A stretch of 7,057 bases of DNA from an uncultured Bacteroidales bacterium (lineage in GTDB: Bacteria; Bacteroidota; Bacteroidia; Bacteroidales; UBA932). The stretch is from positions 1 to 7,057 of the forward strand of contig CAMOGR010000197.1 of assembly GCA_946614205.1 (NCBI GenBank), given 5' to 3'. Made by a program: the position numbers and the translations under genes. Shown here one piece after another: positions 6,061-7,057 of the stretch. A model generated the notes under the pieces. It was not told the DNA's origin. It searched no databases and saw only the letters and a list, made by a program, of their open reading frames with translations. Position 1 is the first letter of the stretch. Each line of letters begins with the position of its first letter.

Positions 6061-7057
6061 CTACAGAGGAATGACATATTCCTGGCCCGGCTCCCAGTTG
6101 AGCTGGACGCTGGTGGCGACTGATGAATCGTAGGGGATTGCCTCGCCCTCGCCTCCGATGTGTATGCGGATGATTTTAAGCTGTCCGGCACGGAGGGGCT
6201 TGACAAGGCCAAGGCGCGTCTGAGTCACGGAACCGCCGGGCAATTTGACAAATACCTGCCACTCCCAGAGGGCCTCGTCGGCATTCTCTGCGATGAAGGG
6301 TTCGGTAGTCTCTATGACTACCTTTGTTTCTACTTCCTCTGGCTCGCGGGACGGGAACTGCACGGTCACGTAGCAGTCCTCGCTTCCTTCTTCGACGTCG
6401 ATGAAGTTAGCCTGTACCAGAGGGTTGGTCTTGAATACGTAGGTGCTGTCGGATATGTTGAAGGAGTCTGCGAATCCGGTCGTGAATGCGCTAAGGCCGT
6501 CCACTGCCGGTGCGCCGGTCCAGTCGACCACGAGAGCCGTGGCGCAGTTGGCCATGTACAGCTGCACGAGGAAGTTCTGGTCCATGTTTTCCAGAATGTT
6601 CATGGGGAGGCGGGCGGTAAAGAGGCCGGTGTTGTGCGACCCGATGACGTTGTCTTCGCCGGGATTGACCTGAAGCAGGCGGGAGCTTCCGCAACTGCCT
6701 TCTCCGTCGAGGTTTACGTAGCTGTTGTCGACGAGATTGGCCACCGCCAGGTGCATGTACTCATGCACCGGCAGGCGCAGGGTGTAGCTGGTCTGGTTTG
6801 CGTCCATTATGTCGCTGAAGTGCTTCAGGACGGGCCTGGGCTCCGCGTAGTCGTAGAAAGACAGGTCAACGTCGTGGGCGAAATCGGAGAAGATGTCCTT
6901 GAGGTATTCCCTGAGGGCCTTGGCCACATGGACGTCGGCCTCCAGGCTCAGTACGGTGTTGATTTCTGTCTGCACGTTGGTCACGAGGCGCATTTCGTAG
7001 TCGATGGCGTACTCGTCGGGGCAGCCGCTGAGGTCTTCATCCACGAGACAGCAGCCT
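6061..7057 (-). CDS. FimB/Mfa2-type fimbrial anchor lipoprotein, 5' end beyond the window
   Basis: The frame is open from the right edge to the TAG at 6063-6061 and its first residues are G-C-C-L-V-D-E-D-L-S-G-C-P. That is the lipobox end and the hallmark N-terminus (Cys, then D-E-D-L-S-x-C-P) of mature FimB/Mfa2 anchors. The GTG at 7044 is therefore internal and the true start, with some 15-25 signal residues, lies outside. Counting from the Val at 7044: a strand-rich first domain runs to about residue 105 (Y-T-L-R-L-P at 87-92), a second begins near F-T-A-R-L-P-M and Q-L-Y-M-A-N-C (142-167), and the end is S-V-Q-L-N-W-E-P-G-Q-E-Y-V-I-P-L, a close fit to the family's C-terminal strand. By family knowledge Mfa2/FimB sits in the outer membrane, anchors the pilus base and limits fibre length. 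It is followed 3 bp later by the regulator gene. In P. gingivalis the anchor gene lies downstream of the pilin gene; here it precedes both pilins. Confidence 0.85.
   Translation of the reverse strand, partial: GCCLVDEDLSGCPDEYAIDYEMRLVTNVQTEINTVLSLEADVHVAKALREYLKDIFSDFAHDVDLSFYDYAEPRPVLKHFSDIMDANQTSYTLRLPVHEYMHLAVANLVDNSYVNLDGEGSCGSSRLLQVNPGEDNVIGSHNTGLFTARLPMNILENMDQNFLVQLYMANCATALVVDWTGAPAVDGLSAFTTGFADSFNISDSTYVFKTNPLVQANFIDVEEGSEDCYVTVQFPSREPEEVETKVVIETTEPFIAENADEALWEWQVFVKLPGGSVTQTRLGLVKPLRAGQLKIIRIHIGGEGEAIPYDSSVATSVQLNWEPGQEYVIPL

Noticed and set aside
7042..7044. GTG as the start of the Mfa2-like protein
   Set aside because: The frame continues upstream with Gly-Cys-Cys-Leu, the end of a lipobox, so the GTG is an internal Val and the gene is cut by the window edge.

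Overview
The window reads as part of a gut-type Bacteroidales chromosome with fairly high GC (an Alistipes/Rikenellaceae-like or Muribaculaceae-like host is a guess). The grounds are four co-directional genes of fimbrillin (type V pilus) type on the minus strand, lipoprotein signal peptides on every N-terminus that can be seen, no clear Shine-Dalgarno sequences, and a TAnnTTTG-type promoter box. I see no tRNA, rRNA, CRISPR array, insertion sequence or plus-strand gene. Long plus-strand open frames lie opposite the minus-strand genes and look like codon-bias shadows.

Layout in transcription order (right to left). At 7057-6061 is a FimB/Mfa2-type pilus anchor lipoprotein; its start and most of its signal peptide lie beyond the right edge. 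Three bases later, at 6057-4297, is a membrane-spanning one-component regulator: lipoprotein-type signal, helical TPR-like extracytoplasmic half, one transmembrane helix, then a coiled coil, an acidic linker and a C-terminal AraC-type DNA-binding domain. A 146-bp AT-rich intergenic region (4151-4296) follows. It holds two identical 9-bp direct repeats, an inverted repeat, a good -7 promoter box and a run of nine G/C pairs. At 4150-1949 is a 733-residue lipoprotein fimbrillin. After an 87-bp gap with two competing hairpins comes a second, divergent fimbrillin (1861 to beyond the left edge), with at least 620 residues in the window.

Proposed working: the two pilins are exported as lipoproteins, reach the outer membrane and polymerise by strand exchange, while the Mfa2-like protein anchors the fibre. 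The regulator could sense an envelope signal through its periplasmic domain and act on the intergenic region directly downstream of its own gene, which fits a membrane-bound feedback switch for pilus expression. The gene identities are well supported. The regulatory circuit, possible slippage at the G9 tract, and hairpin control of the second pilin are inferences from sequence layout.
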